Positions 14,290 to 24,987 of a stretch of DNA of 64,000 nucleotides are shown piece after piece. The DNA is taken from assembly GCA_019155185.1 (NCBI GenBank), contig CM032794.1, forward strand, positions 8,595,988 through 8,659,987, given 5' to 3'. The translations under genes and the position numbers were made by a program. This stretch comes from Beaufortia kweichowensis. Lineage: Eukaryota; Chordata; Actinopteri; Cypriniformes; Gastromyzontidae. The notes beneath the pieces were generated by a model, which searched no databases, was not told where the DNA came from, and saw only the letters and a program-made list of their open reading frames with translations. Position 1 is the stretch's first letter. The number at the start of each line of letters is the position of its first letter.

Positions 14290-14885
14290 CAATTGTTCTG
14301 AGGGTCAGAGCTGGATTTCATCAGCGAGCCACTGTGGAGAAAAACTAAAATCTACAGATAAAGACAAGAAAGTAAAGAACTTTAGAACTTAACAAGCTTA
14401 GGTCAGGCTCTCTCTCTGTCCGAGTTCAGCGAGTCGGTGCTCCTCTGGTCGAGTCTCCCGCTTCGAAGAAAGCTCCTCCACCTGAGTCCCATTCGTAGTG
14501 GTGACCACCGCTCCATCATTGAGACACTGAGGGAAAAACTGAAATGTCCAGAACATGACAGGAAACAAAAGAAGCTTAGGCCTGATTCTCCTCTGCCCGA
14601 GTTCCCCGAGTCAGTGCTCCTCTGTCCGAGTCCCCCGCTTCCACGAATGCTCCCACGCGTAGATGACCATCGCTCCATCATCAAGCCAATGTGGTGAAGA
14701 GCTGTAATCTCCAGAGAATGAAAGGAAACTAAAGAACTTACAAGCTTAGGCCTGATTCACCTCCGCTGTGCTGATGCTTCTCTGGGTGAGTCCCCTGCTT
14801 TGATGACCGCCCCTCAGCCGGAATCCCATCCGTGAGTGACCACCGCTTCATCATCAAGCAACTGTGGGGGAAAACTGAAAATTTT
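14290..14885. repeat. Degenerate tandem repeat, unit about 175 bp
   Basis: Three diverged units plus a partial leading unit. A shared AAGCTT sits at about 14394, 14572 and 14743 (spacings of 178 and 171 bp). After it each unit has a GAGTC/CGAGT-rich segment, then CACCGCTCCATCATTGAG or variants, then a tail with CTGTGG/GGAAAACTGAAAA and AAAGGAAAC. It creates spurious open frames of 93 and 86 codons on opposite strands. This looks like a small satellite or minisatellite array rather than a gene. Confidence 0.75.
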
Positions 14886-17800
14886 CCACTTTCTGAATCC
14901 TTTCTCTACAATCTTAATGTACCTGACAGATATTATTAGAGCTACATTTCTGTCCTTGGGTGGTTGACAAAAGTATATGTCATATGGTGTGATATACAAA
15001 AAATTTAGAAAAAAACCCTAACAATTACAGTAAGACGTAATCCTTCTCATCATATTTGTAACTCCAGCAAAGAAGATACATTTTCATGCTATTTGTATTT
15101 TATTTTTATTTTTTTGCTGTCACACCATAGAACAGTCACATATTTATTTGTCAACTACCCCCTTATGAGTGGACCTTTTAACTAAAATAAAGGTTTTTGC
15201 AACCTTTTTTGCACTTTGCAAGTGGTTGTACAAACTGAATGAACAATCTACTTCCATTACATTACTTTAACTTAATTTTTTTACTTAGAAAAAGTCAAGT
15301 AAACACAATCAACCACAAAAACCATGTGTGCAGCAATATCTAGCAATATGCTGTTAATATATTATTTTACTTCAAATACTTCTGTCAATCCTATCTTGCT
15401 AACCTTGCATAATTAACTTCTATGTTGTAAATAAAATGTAAACAAACAACAGCACACGACAGCAACTTAATTATTTTAATGTAATTATTTTATATATTAA
15501 TTAAACTTCAACGATTCATGGAGTAACTATACATCATAATACATGTATAACAATTTTAATTTCATAATGCTTCATTTGTGTCAACAAGCCATGGCAAACT
15601 GAAACAATTATCATACCTGTATTTCCACGCAAGCGAACTTCGGTAAACGTCCAAAAGCGTGCAGTTTTGAAGAATTATTGATGAATTCTTGTCCCTTTAA
15701 ATTACACTACCTATTTCTTTTGACGTTTAATGGCGGAATTATACGACCTAACCAACACGTGACGTTTTATAGCCATGTCGCTGCAAAAGCGACGCGAAAA
15801 CGTGACACTACTGGCGGGTTACAAACTAACGTCAAAGTGTATACTGCCACCTACCTTTCTGCATTTACAAAATGTGCATAAATGCTCAGAAGTGGTATCA
15901 ATACTTGTACAGCATACAGAAATGAATTACAACGTTGCGATAAGCATATGTGATATTATAAGATAATATTAAAATATGACATGACATATGAAATATGACA
16001 TAGAAATTGAATATGAACAAAATAAAAATAAATGCCTCATCATAAAAAGAAAATATATGCCTCCATATAAGCTTCTATGAAGTTCACTGTGGTCTTAAAA
16101 TTGTTTAACATATAAATTGTTAAAATTGATAAATTGTATCTTTTTCCCATGCTTGGAAATAACAGATACGATACGGGGAAGTGACGTCACTTTCCACCCA
16201 TGTCCAAATCCCTCCAAAACAGTTTGTGTTCGATTTGTGCTTTGTGTGCTGTTAATAACAACTAACATGTCTTCACTCAACTTCGTCAGACTCACTTATT
16301 CATTACTTTCTTCGTGAAAATGAACCAAACTTGATTGGCTGATAAACCTGTGAATACATTTTTTGATTAACATTTCTCCTTTTATTCGTTTGTACACTGT
16401 ACAAATCTGGCAAGCCATGTTTGAGTTAATACTATTCAATTGGAATAAAAGGTTCCGAAAATGTCAACATAAATAGCGTTAACGTTGCAATTACACTAAA
16501 AGAAGCCTTTAAAAGCCTAACAGCCTCGGGGATGGTGGATGAAGTGAACTCAGCTTGTGAACGTCTCCCTCTAGGCGTCGCTAAACAGGTCACGTGTGTA
16601 AACAGATTTGCAGCTGGCACGTGGTTAGGCGGGAAGGCTTCCGTGACACTCGAGTTTGACAGCTCACAGGAACAGCTGGTGTCACAACGCTGGTGCGACT
16701 TTTACTGATGTTATTAATTTAGACTAAATAGTTACCTTTAAAAAGAGATGTCATATTATGAATGATATGATAAAAAGTTATAATAGTACCTAAATTAAAT
16801 TAGCCTACTACTGTCTGTGCCGTTTTCTAGACCTGTATTTGTCTGTTTTAGCCAATTACACTCCAAAATTGAACTGATGTCTTTGATATTCTGTCTAAAA
16901 ATCAATAATTAATGAAAACAAGACCAATACACAATATTTATTTAAAAGTCTGGCAACCAAGGTTAAGATTATTTATTGACCTTAAAATGGATTTTTGAAA
17001 TGAAAATAATTATTTAATGAGTTAATAAAAATTGCCAGGTGTTACCAGTAATGGTGAGAGAATATCTTTGGAATGACACATTTATAAATGAAAGCTTTTT
17101 TGGCTTTTTAGAAGGGACGTGTCTTTATTAAACTATCAAATAAAAATAGTTTTGTATGTGTTTACCTGGGTTGTGTTTTAAAACACAGTAACTTTCTCAT
17201 TAGTTGATTTGTTTATGATAAAAAAATCATTTAAATGAAATTTGAATTTAAGAGAAGTTGTGCATAAATACAACCTCTTAGTACCTGCTACTGTACTTCT
17301 AAGAACCCTTTGATGAAGATGATCAGAAGCACAAGTGATATTTGCCTAAAATGAGCCATGTAAATTAATTATCTAAAACACAATTTACTTCCCACTCCAA
17401 CCCCATACTGAGACACAACAACAAACTCATTAATGCATGCAAGCAAGCTTATACATTTCAAACCTGACAGCAGCACCTGAACTACTCAAATAACAATTAC
17501 GAACAAGTAATTCACTGAAGGGCTGGAAAAGCTGGCCCTTATTTAGTATGAAAAGAAAAGCAGTTCCTGTATCTGCAATCGACTAAGCTTTTAATCACAC
17601 AGACGTCATGCAAAGCCCTCTGCTGAGGACATTGACTGCAAGCTACTTTAAAAATGTGCATTCTCCTAAAATTACTTACAAGTTCCACTGATTGTAGAAA
17701 ACCATTCTATGCACTGACCAGAACTTTGTTAGGAACTCTTTATTGAATATCATGTCATAGTAGGCTATGGCTTTATGAAAATTAGTGGCAGACAGGGACC

Positions 17801-18407
17801 ATACAGCTCTGACTAGGTGTGACTTTTGGCGGTGATGACTGGGAGATCATCCAATGGGCACCTGCTGCTGCTGCCACCAGCGTCTGTGCAGAGAGAACAA
17901 AAGGGGCCATTGAGCACATAACAGCTGTTGCGCTGTTGCCTGCCTAAGGGCCCCCCAGCCCTCAGGGTCTGTCTGCTGGGGTAAAGCCCCCTCCTCCTCC
18001 TCATTGTTGACCTCCAAACAGCTCTTTTAAGAGACTGCATGGTAGCCATCCTGCTGCCACATTGTTAAATACAGAACACTGGTCAACCACAGTAGGGTGA
18101 AGAGCTTAGCATAAAACCTGCTGATCACATATCAGCTTTCATCTTTTTTATTGTTGTTAGACATGGACTAAAGCAAATTGTCTCATTCATGTTTTGCCAT
18201 TTTTAATAATGAAAAGAAAGCGCCAAATCAAAAATTGCCTCAAGCAGATTCCAGTCACCAGTATAACACCCAAACATTGCCAGACCAAAGCAGCGGAGCG
18301 ATTGTCAGTGTGCGATGTAATGAATTACCCTTGTCTCAGCAGCATCTGTTAAGGAGCTCACAGACCTCAAGTCCAGCTTTCTGATTTTGACAGACAAAGC
18401 ATCACAC

Positions 18408-18420
18408 TGACATCTAGTGG
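18408..18420 (-). promoter_or_regulatory. CTCF-like motif, reverse orientation
   Basis: TGACATCTAGTGG fits the reverse CTCF core (GNCMYCTRSTGG) apart from the first positions. It lies 41 bp from a forward-orientation match, between the gene-free segment and the ccne1 3' end. Motif only. Confidence 0.35.
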
Positions 18421-18460
18421 ATCATGTCCTAGGACTTGCACTAACACTTGCTCTCAGACT

Positions 18461-18476
18461 GCAAGCAGAGGGCACT
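18461..18476 (+). promoter_or_regulatory. CTCF-like motif, forward orientation
   Basis: GCAAGCAGAGGGCACT contains AGCAGAGGGCA, a good fit to the forward CTCF core (CCASYAGRKGGCR). With the preceding reverse motif it makes a divergent pair. Motif only. Confidence 0.35.
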
Positions 18477-18979
18477 GTGTATGTAGATATATTAGTGAGA
18501 CAGCCATTACAGGCCATGTTCACCATTTTGTGACGTTTCTTAGATCTTATACAAGATGCTCCAATTCAATAAAACCAAATTGTATAAGGCATGAAGCAAT
18601 ACATAATTGTTATAAGCATGCAATCATATGTGTTTCCCCAGTCTACATGTTTTTTTTCCCTAATCAAGTCAATGTAATACACAGCTTAATTGGGCTAATG
18701 ATCAAATTAGGTTACTTCCGATCATGCACGTCAAATTACTCTCTTTAAAAATTAGGTTTTTTTACACCGTTTAAATGTAAGCTAAGAATATATGTTGTTG
18801 TAAACATTTTTCTTTGCAATGGATTTTCTTTAGTCGTTCACAAATGCAAAAATGTACACAGTCATTAAAACCTCAAAGTAGTTTTAAAAAGCACACTTCA
18901 AGTCTATTATAAAGAGAGTATAGCGTATGGAAATAAGTCAGTAATAACAAACACAAAAACCATCAGGTAAACTTAAAAA

Positions 18980-19587
18980 CTGTCTGAGACAGTTGCTTTA
19001 TTTAGACATATGATAGAGAAATGTAGCAGCATCGTGTTTAAAAACAAACCTATAAAAAGGAATGATCAAATTTGGTTAAAACACACTCACAGAGGCAACC
19101 AGAGAAAAATCTTAAATATAAAAATCTGAGTCCTAGCTTCTGAAGCTGGTGATTTCTCTGGTCCTTTCTGGCAGTGGAGATGTCAGTCCCCATGACAACC
19201 TGTCAGGATTTCGCTGGTCCAAATGGCAACCCGAGCCACAGAAACCCATGCCCATATTTGTGTGGGGATCTCAGTGGTCATCTTTCCATCTGCTCCAGTC
19301 CCACCCTCTTTTAGCAGCAATCAGAGCCAATAACAGCTCTGAGATTTTGGCAGGTAGTCTGCATTTGTAAAATTAACAAAAATAAAACACCAAACCTTTG
19401 GACCATTAAAAACAAATGATGTCTCTCAAGGCTCTCATAAAAAAAAGCACAAGATATTTTTGGCTTTGAATCTTATGCCGATCCACGCGAGTTGATGTTT
19501 GGGTGTGTCCTGTAATGCCACCATTTTGTTGCGTTTCATTTAAATTCATCTGTCAGAACTGTCTCCTATTTCATACATGCGAGGAAG
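18980..19587 (-). other. ccne1: ccne1 3' untranslated region
   Basis: Follows the TGA at 19588-19590. A minus-strand AATAAA lies at about 18998-19003 (TTTATT on plus), so the transcript probably ends around 18,975-18,985. No other gene lies here. Confidence 0.6.
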
Positions 19588-22500
19588 TCAAGAGACTGTG
19601 CTCTCGGGCTTCTCACTGCTGGGTGGTGGTGTGAGCACTCCATATGGAACTGGAGACCTCTGACTGCTCTCAATGTCCACGAGCTGATAGGAGTGAACCT
19701 TTCCCTGAAAATCCAGAAACATGACAACTTTAGGACAACTGTTAAAAGTAAATTACCACCTAGCTGAGGCCAAATAGTTTTACACAATTATGTAATGTGC
19801 TTAAACAAGACACAATCAACTAAATTTCTTATCGACTAAATGTCTTAGTCTTAAATTACGTAACGTGTACAATTTCGGATACATCTGGGTACTGATACTA
19901 AGTATAAGCCTTCGGATGAAATGACAGGTAAATTTGATGCCCGTCTGTCTCTAGAAAAAGTCTAAATTTGATGAATTTGTCATCAATTCGGTCATCTTTT
20001 TACTTAGAAATGGTTTATAACCTTACAATAATGTTTACAGTTAGTACTACTAACAAATTTTGACCAACAGCACTAACCAGCACTACAAATAAAACAGTTA
20101 GATTACAGACTTGCACTGTTTCAGTTCATCATACAGAGAAAACTGTTATTTCTGTTACCACTATCTAAATGCATGTAAAGCCATCTTGCTATAAAGCGCT
20201 ATAGAAATAAATTTGAATTGAACTGAACTAATGCAAATCTTGTGTTCAACATTAGACATCCAGGTTAAGATTGTTGAAGACTAGTTCAATACAGAAAAAA
20301 AACTGAGGAAAACTTATCCAACTAACCAGCCATTCCAAGTAAGGTACATGGGTCTGGATATTGTGCATGTCATCTGTTGCTATTCCTTTGAACGTCTTGA
20401 GTGTTGAGCTCCCTGCTTCACGTATTGACATGGCAAAAGGGACCATCCATCTGACACACTCCTCCAAATCACACCACTTTAGCCCTGAAACCCACACAAT
20501 AACAAAAATGAATCATGGTAAACTTAAACACTGGCTTAAGTCTATGACATACGAGCTCAACAAAACAGACATAATAAGATCTCAAAACACCCCTTTTTCA
20601 TAATGGGCTTAATGGTTTTATCACTTATAAAATTATATAACATGTTTAAATGCTAAAGGTGATAAGTGATTAAACGATAACAATGTTTTAAGTAATTAAA
20701 GTGAATCTGAATGTTCTAGTATTACTTTTAAAACAGCATGCACTAAAAACTCTACTTGTACGTTTAAAACCTAAAGATGTGTTATTGCTGCACCCTACAT
20801 GCTTTAAATGGAAGCACGAAAATCTAGCTACTTGTACAAAAATGTATGCTGTCAATGTCACAAATTTGCTCATTTAATTAGTGACTTAAAAACCTTACAA
20901 ATCTTAAATGTCTAATTCAACAAGATGTCAAATTCTACATTTTCACCACCACACTGAATACAAACATTCCATTTCAAGCAACTTGCAAGAAAACAACATC
21001 TGTCACAATACCTGAAACTTTCATCACTAGTTCCAGAGAAGAGAAGTGAAAGAGTGCAGAAGCTGCAAGGAGACTATAGGAAAACTCCAGACTCTTTACA
21101 TCTAGTATACACAGATCCAAGAGCTAGAAGGAGAAAACACAACTTTCATTTAGTCTTAGAACAGTTGAAAAACCAATAAAAAGTTCTGTGCATGTGGGTG
21201 TTACACCTACACAAAATTAGCAACAATTACTAAAAAAGCTCAAAATCTAATCCTGAAAGTTTGTGCAGCCCTACCTCTGCAATCTGTACAAACGTAGCCT
21301 GTGGGTACTGGGACATGAGAACTTCGGCATACTCCTTCAGATAGGCCATCTGCATGTAGATATTAAGCCAAGCCACCGAGGTTAAGGGACTCAAACTCCA
21401 ATTTAACTCCTTGGGAGAAAGTCAAGAACAGATCAGACATAAGTTGTATTTTAGCAGTCAGGCTACAGGTTTAGGCAAGCATCTTCAAGGTGTTAAAGTA
21501 AAATGATGATGATGATGATCTACCTTCATGATGATAATCTCCATACTGAGAATGTCCTCCTCTGTGCAGGCTCCATCAGTAACATAAGCAAACTGGTGCA
21601 CTTTGGGAGGGTAAATTTCCTTTGGAAACATCACAAAAGGCCCAGTTATATTTCAGGTTTACAGCTGTTCTAAAAGCATGTGCATTTCCTTTGGAAACAT
21701 CACAAAAGGCCCAGTTATATTTCAGGTTTACAGCTGTTCTAAAAGCATGTGCTACTACACTTTCACTATGAAACAATGAATGTGAAAATTGCACTGATAT
21801 GGTATGAAAGTTCAGGTTAAAATACAAAGACATTTCAAAGGAAAACCTACCTCCATTTTGGCAGCAATGAAAAGGCAGGAGATGCCAATGAGCTGTAGTG
21901 TTGTTTTAAGAACATTCTCTTGTGTGGCCATGAAACGATCAAAGTAATCCTGACCCAAGTAAAACGTTTCTCTGTGTAATTTATACACCTCACAAACCTG
22001 AAAAGACAGTAAATGAGTGTCAAGGACCATGGTGCCAGTGCCATCACTTCAAATAAACCTCCATGATAACAGACATTATTTGCCACCAATTGTAATTCTA
22101 AATAAAACAAAGTGTTACAAATCAATACCCTTCAGTATTTGAGGAACCTATTAAAGTTTAAAAGGTGTCAAATTATATTGAATGAACTCGCATACCCCAC
22201 CCCTATTAATGGGATGAGATTAAAAGGTGTGAATTGTTAAACAAGGATTACAAACCTCCATTAGCCAATCCAGCAGAATTGCTCGCATTTTAGGTTGAAG
22301 ATTTGGATGTCTCTGCATAACGTGCGTATCACGCAGGTAGATTTTTTCTTTCCTAAGCAGGTTGTTCCACACGTCATCTTTGCTCGCCCAGCTATAGAAA
22401 AATCCACAGGGAATAAAAAAGCACCCCTTTAATTTACACTTCATGTGAACATGAAACCAAGCCTTTTATCCATCAAAACATCAGGACAGTAATAAGCAGA

Positions 22501-23601
22501 TTTAACAAAGATAAAAGCCCTAAAATGAGTCATCAGGAATCTGGGAAAGTTGTCTTATTAGACAAGATAAGCAAATATTATGCAAATCTATGGAATTGTA
22601 TAGCTAAATGCAGTTTATAAACTTGACTAACTCACCAGAGGGTAGGCAGGGGGGTAGATCGTGTGGGGGTGACGAAAATGTTTTCTGAGGTGTACTGTGC
22701 GAATCCCACGCTGCCAACAGCAACCGGTTCCTCGACTTGATCAGGTGTGGGGATCCGCCTGCATGGGCTTGTGTAACCCGTGTCAGGATTCCAGCAGGCC
22801 TGAGCAAGAGTACGAGAGAAGGAGGGACAAAAAGGTAAGACTTCTAACGGATATAAACAAATACATTAGCCCGCCCTCCGCAAATGGGACAGGCTTCAAA
22901 CAAAGCCTCTCCGAAAAATAAATTCTATGATCCGCATACAACTCATTCTGCAAAATCAAACAATGACATTAACCCTATCTACTCATCCCATGCACACACA
23001 ATGGTGTCATGGACATAACAACTAAAATGAAATCACTATCAAGTTTAATTTTTCAGGAATAAATGAACAACTCACTTTAGCTGACATGTAACACCATGCA
23101 CAGTTCAGAAAGCTAAAATACGCCATATGGCGATTCTCGTTTAGCAATATTGCTGTTGGATGTCTAGTAAGGCCTATAGACACCACATTAGCGAAGTTTC
23201 ATCCATACCTGAGCAGCACATGGTTTCTTCCTAGTCATCTCAGTGACCTCTTCATCTGGATCTTGTAAATGCTGTGGATTCAGATGGAGAACATCAGACC
23301 TTAGCTCCCAATATACCCATTTATAACATAATGAAGATGAGCAAAACGGTTTCTTACAATAGCCACGTCTGCTTTTCTCTTCCTGGGACGCACTGAATTG
23401 GCTTTAGAAGTTTCATCTGTTGTGCTAATCTGCTCTGTTTGTATCCTGTATAGGAAATAATGTTACATTTCAGAATTGGGCTAAAACTCTGTGCAAGTCA
23501 CTAACTGGCCATCTCACTGCAGCAACTTTTCCATGCACACTGATTGTCAAAACTCATTCAGAAATACACGAAATCGAAACTTACACTTTCTTGCTTGGCA
23601 T
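19588..23601 (-). CDS. ccne1: Cyclin E1, CDK2-activating G1/S cyclin
   Basis: Regulatory subunit of CDK2 that drives S-phase entry in the nucleus. Eleven coding exons, all with GT-AG junctions in continuous frame: 23585-23601, 23358-23445, 23209-23271, 22636-22799, 22256-22391, 21851-21997, 21524-21619, 21275-21409, 21012-21123, 20327-20484 and 19588-19704. A non-coding first exon ends at 24098. The product is 410 residues, equal to human cyclin E1. Seen: basic NLS RPRKRK at 25-30, cyclin box from about residue 112, the MRAIL substrate-docking motif at 146-150, the segment KLHRETFY, and a C-terminal LTPPPS at 396-401 matching the Fbw7 phosphodegron. Sequence is closer to cyclin E1 than E2 (for example HPNLQPKMRAILLDWLMEV). 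Neighbours C19orf12, plekhf1 and pop4 match the CCNE1 locus. One oddity is a 69-bp tandem duplication over the acceptor at 21619. Confidence 0.97.
20180..20226. mobile_element. Retroposon 3' tail remnant
   Basis: Inside a ccne1 intron, TATAAAGCGCTATAGAAATAAA followed by TTGAATTGAACTGAAC resembles the short-repeat 3' tail of a fish LINE or SINE. Only the tail is evident. Confidence 0.35.
21615..21752. repeat. Perfect 69-bp tandem duplication over a ccne1 splice acceptor
   Basis: Bases 21615-21683 and 21684-21752 are identical direct copies. On the minus strand the unit includes the intron end and first exon bases (CCAAAG|GAAAT), so the acceptor of the exon starting at 21619 is present twice. 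The copy further upstream in the transcript has an intact AG but leads into a stop after nine codons. Confidence 0.95.
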
Positions 23602-24097
23602 TATATCCACACGTGTGTCTCTCTTTAGTAGAGAGAGCCTAAAAAACAGAAGTGTTATTTAATAAAAATGTCTGATTTGTGGCGTTTAATCCCAACCCCC
23701 CTCATGCAAGTCTTCACAAAGCGCTTTGGGCGCGGGGAAGTAGAACTGGGAACAATGTTCAAGAGGTCAAAACTAGACGAAAAACGCAACATATGACTTC
23801 AAAAACGAAGATATACGAACTATAAAGTCTACATTTGAAGTATAATGGTAGTTGATGTCGATATTTCGTTTGCTTGATTAAAAAAACACGTTTTCATTGC
23901 TCTACCCAAGGGATTCAGAAAATGGCCGAGCCATTCACTTTTCTCATTTCATTAAACGTGTTCTCGGTGAGAAATGAAAGTCTCGGCGATCCTTATTTCT
24001 TAAATTTGCTCCATCAAACATTTTAATGCACATTACAAACGTGATGGTACTTTTACAGACCTCTAACAATGACCATACGACTCTACAATGCACTTAC

Positions 24098-24300
24098 CTT
24101 AATACGATGCTCTCTGAATATTACTTCTCTCCACGAATATTCTCGGATTAAAGAGTTAGTAGTGTATTACACAAGGCATTCTTTTGTAAAACCGAGCCGA
24201 CGATTTGTATGTAAGTAGCATATGGCTGTGATGTGTTCCGCAGTCCGCTCGCTCTGAGCTGGCGCCAGTAATTTTGCGCCTTGTCTTATAAACCGCCTGC
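24098..24300 (-). promoter_or_regulatory. ccne1: ccne1 core promoter and non-coding first exon
   Basis: On the minus strand a TTTATAAG TATA-like box (24285-24292) is followed by GGCGCAAAATTACTGGCGCCAG, which holds two E2F-type GGCGC cores. The splice donor AAG|GTAAGTG ends the exon at 24098. The start site is estimated near 24,260 from the TATA spacing. Cyclin E genes are classical E2F targets, so E2F control is expected from family knowledge. A further GGGCGCGGGG lies in intron 1 near 23,730. Confidence 0.65.
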
Positions 24301-24987
24301 AGTGGCTAAAAGGGGCCGTCAACGCGGGTCATTTAAAATCCCCGCTCCAATATAACAACAAAAAACTACTGAGATAAACGCCGGTTTATGGTCGACACTG
24401 GTGCATGACTAAGTACAATATTACAGTGTTATATATTAAACACGCATTTGTCAACAAACAAACTTTAGAAACATGAAAAATTTTGCCGGCAAAAGGAGGT
24501 GTGTGTTTGATGACGTTGCTCGAGGGGCGGTGCTAAGACTCCGGAACCGCGAAGAGCACATGGCTAGCAACACCAAGAAGTAAACAATCCAAGAGATCGC
24601 ATCAAATAACTGAATTTGAGCAAAATATTCTGTTTGTGATATATGATATGTGAGGTTGTGGTTATGTACGGTTTAGCGTTTGAGATGTCAGTTGTTGGAA
24701 ATGCGGATTTAGCAGATTATTCTGCAGTTGGTGTTTCAGGCAAACGCAAGCAAATGTGTTTCATTAAAATGACTGGCGCCCCTTTACAAACACATTGTAT
24801 ACAGGAGGATACAACTGCCTTTTCAAATATAATATTAAATACATGTCCATCAGGTGTTCACGTTGAGGTTTTTAACGCATCTGGTTGTTGTCATTGTTAC
24901 ATCTACACTTTTGTCATTATGTAACCTTTGACCAGTCACGTGACCACCAGATAGCTCCCGACTCTGGGTATTGTAGGACAGAAGAAA
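24301..24987. promoter_or_regulatory. Bidirectional intergenic promoter, ccne1 and BtpA-family gene
   Basis: About 700 bp separates the two divergent genes. The right side has a CpG-rich patch (24,505-24,560), a palindromic GTCACGTGAC E-box (24,935-24,944) and ACTCTGGGTATTGTAGG (24,961-24,977), close to the ZNF143/Staf motif, just before the ATG at 24,988. A 93-codon plus-strand frame at 24,643-24,924 has no family resemblance and is taken as chance. Confidence 0.55.

Larger units (their letters stand above)
14886..18960. other. Intergenic DNA, no gene seen
   Basis: Mostly AT-rich with no supportable gene. Two CpG-bearing islands stand out. Around 15,620-15,850 there are AACACGTGACG and repeated CGCGAAAACGTG-like words. 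Around 16,160-16,690 there are GTGACGTCAC (a CRE palindrome), GGTCACGTGTG and GGCACGTGG. They could be enhancers or the promoter of an unseen non-coding transcript. A CpG-poor stretch, 17,800-18,060, is locally GC-rich without a convincing frame. Confidence 0.5.

Noticed and set aside
14403..14697. Overlapping open frames of 93 and 86 codons on opposite strands
   Set aside because: They lie in the degenerate tandem repeat and have no splice context or family resemblance.
19588..23601. Cyclin E2 as the identity of the minus-strand cyclin
   Set aside because: The protein is 410 residues with cyclin E1-like sequence and a TPPxS C-terminus, and its neighbours are those of CCNE1.
24643..24924. 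93-codon frame between ccne1 and the BtpA-family gene
   Set aside because: No family resemblance; it lies in the promoter region and ends before the likely start site.
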